In this document: piece by piece, positions 32,204 to 34,111 of the stretch
Layout: each line of letters begins with the position of its first letter
Position numbering within the stretch: position 1 is the first letter of the stretch
DNA from: Methylophaga sp.
Lineage (GTDB): Bacteria > Pseudomonadota > Gammaproteobacteria > Nitrosococcales > Methylophagaceae
Assembly: GCA_002733715.2 (NCBI GenBank)
Contig: NVWQ02000009.1
Span: 29,945 to 64,055, forward strand
Direction of reading: 5' to 3'
Length of the DNA stretch: 34,111 nt
Translations under genes and position numbers: made by a program
Notes under the pieces: generated by a model
Database searches by the model: none
Told to the model about the DNA's origin: nothing
The model's input: the letters and a program-made list of their open reading frames with translations, nothing else

Positions 32204-32857
32204 ATGGCAAACAACATAAAGCAAATTCTCGTGTATTCGGATTCCCTTACTTGGGGAATTATCCCCAATACAAGAAAACGGCTACCTTTTGAAAAAAGAT
32301 GGACTGGAGTTTTTGAAAGTGCTCTAAATACAAGAGGCAATAATGTTCGTGTTATCGAGAATTGTCTCAATGGCAGGAGGACAGTATGGAGCGATCCATA
32401 TAAAGAAGGTCGGGATGGCTCGCAAAGTTTAGCGCAAGTTATTGAAATGAACTCACCGTTAAAACTAGTCATTTTGATGCTAGGTACAAATGATTTTCAG
32501 TGTACACATGAAAATAATGCATGGCTATCAGCTCAAGGTACAGTAAAATTGATTAATATTATTCGTCAAGCACCCATTGAACCTGGGATGTTAGTGCCGG
32601 AAATAATGATTATAGCGCCACCAAAAATTATTAAGCCAAAGGGTGTTATTTCCAATAAATTTAAAGATTCTGAAAACAGGTCAAAAGGTTTAGCGGAAGA
32701 GCTTGAAAAAATTGCTAAAGAAAATTCGGTTTATTATTTTGATGCAGGAAGTGTTACTGAAGCAAGTAAAGTAGATGGTATTCATTTAGATGACGAACAA
32801 CACAAAAAGCTTGGTGAGGCTATATCTAATGCAGTATCAAATAGCACACCCTTTTAA
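32204..32857 (+). CDS. SGNH hydrolase, arylesterase/perhydrolase-like
   Basis: A 217-residue cytoplasmic SGNH hydrolase (no signal peptide). The four blocks are visible: Ser14 in YSDSLTWG (a variant of GDSL with Ser for Gly), NGRRT near residue 57 for the Gly block, LMLGTND with Asn96, and DGIHL with Asp191 and His194. The sequence resembles octameric mycobacterial arylesterase, a type known for perhydrolase activity. It is coupled to the cupin gene and under the promoter facing an OhrR-like regulator, which suggests a link to peroxides or peracids (inference). Confidence 0.82.
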   Translation: MANNIKQILVYSDSLTWGIIPNTRKRLPFEKRWTGVFESALNTRGNNVRVIENCLNGRRTVWSDPYKEGRDGSQSLAQVIEMNSPLKLVILMLGTNDFQCTHENNAWLSAQGTVKLINIIRQAPIEPGMLVPEIMIIAPPKIIKPKGVISNKFKDSENRSKGLAEELEKIAKENSVYYFDAGSVTEASKVDGIHLDDEQHKKLGEAISNAVSNSTPF

Positions 32858-32878
32858 CAAATTACTTTCAGTTGACCG
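32850..32878 (+). repeat. Possible decayed attC half-site
   Basis: TTTTAACAAATTACTTTCAG followed by TTGACCG resembles the R''-L'' half at 33853-33880 (GTATAACAATC... with the same TTGACCGT) and again overlaps a stop codon. No matching R' half exists before the GNAT gene 7 bp on, so the site is at best a remnant. Confidence 0.3.
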
Positions 32879-32884
32879 TAAAAA

Positions 32885-33328
32885 ATGACAAGTATTAGAA
32901 ATACCCATTTCAAAGAATTAAAAAACATATATGAAATGGGTTACCAAAGTCATATCGGTGAGTTTCTAAGTATTAAATCACTTGAAACACACGAGATTGA
33001 TTTTAAAAAGGACAGTGTTATTTATCTAAGCATAATAAGCACATCTGGCCTACTTGCAGGTTACATTATTCTTTGTAAAGAAAAACAATCAAAAACAGTG
33101 CAGTTGAAGAGAATACTAATTGATGAAAAATATCTAGGGAAAGGTCAAGAAGCAATGATTTCTTTAGAAAGTCACTGTATTAGAGAATTAAAGAGCAATC
33201 ATATATGGCTAGATGTATATAAAACAAATTCAAAAGCAATATATGTTTATGAGAAGCTAGGCTATAAAAAGTTTAAACAAAATATACAAAACTCAAAATT
33301 AGTACTGTTTTATGAAAAAAAGCTATAA
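32885..33328 (+). CDS. GNAT N-acetyltransferase
   Basis: A 147-residue GNAT-family protein. The acetyl-CoA pyrophosphate loop is LKRILIDEKYLGKGQEAMIS (about residues 73-92, a weak Q/RxxGxG/A version), and the C-terminal part WLDVYKTNSKAIYVYEKLGY is the standard fourth motif. The acceptor cannot be predicted. The stop codon lies inside the attC R'' box at 33322-33329, so this is a cassette gene. Low GC compared with the core genes. Confidence 0.85.
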   Translation: MTSIRNTHFKELKNIYEMGYQSHIGEFLSIKSLETHEIDFKKDSVIYLSIISTSGLLAGYIILCKEKQSKTVQLKRILIDEKYLGKGQEAMISLESHCIRELKSNHIWLDVYKTNSKAIYVYEKLGYKKFKQNIQNSKLVLFYEKKL

Positions 33329-33371
33329 CAATTGCTTGCACGCTGACTGCCGGTGAAGCAGGCGTTATACG
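33322..33371 (+). repeat. attC site, short and well formed
   Basis: R'' GCTATAAC pairs with R' GTTATA of GCGTTATAC (33362-33370). The inner boxes TGCTTGCA and TGAAGCA pair except for one unpaired G, the extrahelical base expected in attC sites. The top loop is small. The next cassette begins at the crossover G-TTATACGC, whose complement CGTATAAC is that cassette's own R'' box (33853-33860). This agreement makes the site convincing. Confidence 0.8.
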
Positions 33372-33391
33372 CTACAAGGATTAAGCATCAT

Positions 33392-33859
33392 ATGAAATAC
33401 AAGATCATCGATAATTCACAATCTGAAGAAATAGCTAAACTTGCGGTGTGTCTTACTAATGAAATTATTGAGCGTACTGGAATAAAGCACTTTGATGTTG
33501 ATGTGCCATTAGCCTTAAGTTTATGCCAAACTTATGTTTCTAATGGTCTATATAATGTAATTGCGGCTTTTGACGAAAATAAAATAATTGGGTTTGGTGC
33601 TTTATGTGAAAGTCATTCACTATACGCTGAAGGTTCATTTGGTATTATCCAAGAGTTTTATGTTATGCCTAATTATAGATCTCAAGATATAGGCAGAGAG
33701 CTTATTAATGAAATCGTTAATTTTGCTAAAAATAAGCAATGGAAAAGGCTAGAATTGTGTACGCCACCTCTACCTGAATTTGATCGAACAGTGAAATTTT
33801 ATCAAGCGAATGGTTTTGAGATCACAGGTGGTTATAAAATGAAGTATGCAATCGTATAA
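33392..33859 (+). CDS. GNAT N-acetyltransferase (cassette gene)
   Basis: A 155-residue GNAT protein. IIQEFYVMPNYRSQDIGREL is motif A with the R/QxxGxG/A-type loop (RSQDIG), and WKRLELCTPPLPEFDRTVKF followed by YQANGFEITGGYKMKY is the C-terminal part. The start is the ATG giving MKYKIIDNSQ; the longer frame begins at a GTG inside the attC site. AAGGA lies upstream. The stop codon falls in the R'' box of the next attC. Acceptor unknown; a resistance role would be speculation. Confidence 0.87.
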   Translation: MKYKIIDNSQSEEIAKLAVCLTNEIIERTGIKHFDVDVPLALSLCQTYVSNGLYNVIAAFDENKIIGFGALCESHSLYAEGSFGIIQEFYVMPNYRSQDIGRELINEIVNFAKNKQWKRLELCTPPLPEFDRTVKFYQANGFEITGGYKMKYAIV

Positions 33860-33880
33860 CAATCAAATCCACTTGACCGT
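33853..33880 (+). repeat. attC 5' half, interrupted by an insertion sequence
   Basis: CGTATAACAATC is an R'' box matching the start of the same cassette (GTTATACGC). It continues as AAATCCACTTGACCG and then passes into the IS3-like end, so the right half of the site is missing. Confidence 0.6.
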
Positions 33881-33983
33881 GATCATCCCCCGTTAAAGTA
33901 GACACCAAAATCTAACAACAAAGATGAGGTGTAATATGCCAAGGTATAATAATTCACGAAAAACATGGCGCTATTCGGATGAG
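33880..33983 (+). mobile_element. Left end of an IS3-family-like insertion sequence
   Basis: An IS3-type end (TGATCATCCCCC, then GTTAAAGTAGACACC) is followed by GAGGTG and the start of an OrfA transposase. The exact outer boundary is uncertain by a few bases. After 48 coding bases the element is broken by another insertion. Confidence 0.6.
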
Positions 33984-34004
33984 TGCGTATTCTTACGAAC
34001 GTGA
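33936..34004 (+). pseudogene. IS3-type OrfA transposase, N-terminal fragment
   Basis: The first 16 codons read MPRYNNSRKTWRYSDE, a typical start of IS3-family OrfA (HTH) proteins. The frame then enters foreign sequence (CVFLRT) and stops at 34004. The remainder should lie beyond the second insertion if that element is complete. Confidence 0.65.
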
Positions 34005-34111
34005 ACACCCAATCTTATGATCGTGAACACCTAACAAACCAGACATTGGGCTTGGCGTATTTTTACACTAAGTGTTCACGATCAGTCAAGTTATCGCTTG
34101 TAATTTCCGCA
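33984..34111 (+). mobile_element. Left end of an IS21-like insertion, cut by window edge
   Basis: TGCGTATTCTTACG begins right at the break in the transposase gene. It has two direct repeats of the type TCTTA(C/T)GA(A/T)CGTGAACACC (33991 and 34013) and an inverted GTGTTCACGATCA (about 34069-34081). Repeated terminal blocks with GTGAACAC are typical for IS21-family ends. No transposase is reached before the window ends. Confidence 0.5.

Noticed and set aside
1-34111. CRISPR array
   Set aside because: No regularly spaced direct repeats were seen; the hairpins at 30856-31252 have unrelated stem sequences and irregular spacing.

Overview
The window reads as a chromosomal segment of a fairly AT-rich gammaproteobacterium. 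The conserved blocks gpmI-envC-ctpA, yibN-like rhodanese-grxC-secB-gpsA, folB//plsY, tsaD//rpsU-yqeY-dnaG-rpoD and a tRNA with a CAU anticodon directly behind rpoD are all typical of that class. I cannot fix the genus; a Thiotrichales-like organism would fit, but that is a guess.

Layout. 1-1080: two gene cassettes on the minus strand (brnTA toxin-antitoxin; a small membrane protein) with attC recombination sites but no integron integrase, i.e. a CALIN-like remnant. 1236-15044: core genes: hexapeptide acyltransferase; metE with divergent metR; a minus-strand operon gpmI-envC-ctpA-DJ-1; a plus-strand operon arsR-type regulator, rhodanese, grxC, secB, gpsA, lipoprotein, closed by a strong terminator; and a convergent MidA-type methyltransferase. 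15209-24408: folM, folK/folB, plsY, a DUF2058 gene, an inserted yefM-yoeB toxin-antitoxin pair, tsaD, and the macromolecular-synthesis cluster rpsU-yqeY-dnaG-rpoD followed by the tRNA. Small palindromic intergenic repeats lie between several of these genes.

24409-30631: an integrative element placed immediately 3' of the tRNA. It has a tyrosine integrase, a 441-residue orphan protein, a small HTH-like protein, a replication-initiator-like winged-helix protein, a VirD4/TraD-type coupling ATPase and a small PD-(D/E)xK-like protein. The last two look like the coupling protein plus MOBC-type relaxase pair of CloDF13-like plasmids, so this is probably an integrative mobilizable element. No right attachment site was found inside the window.

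30632-31336: about 700 bases without a convincing gene. It holds a dense succession of short hairpins, many with TNRG-type tetraloops, plus a 10+19 bp long-range inverted repeat. The block is bracketed by AACGCCC and GGGCGTT, which look like attC outer arms. This is the least explained part of the window.

31337-34111: accessory genes: an OhrR/MarR-type redox regulator divergent from a cupin-arylesterase pair, then two GNAT acetyltransferases. A short, clear attC site separates the two GNAT genes, and a second attC is cut by an IS3-like end, which is itself interrupted by an IS21-like end. Cassette orientation here is plus, opposite to the left end, so the core region is flanked by two separate attC clusters.
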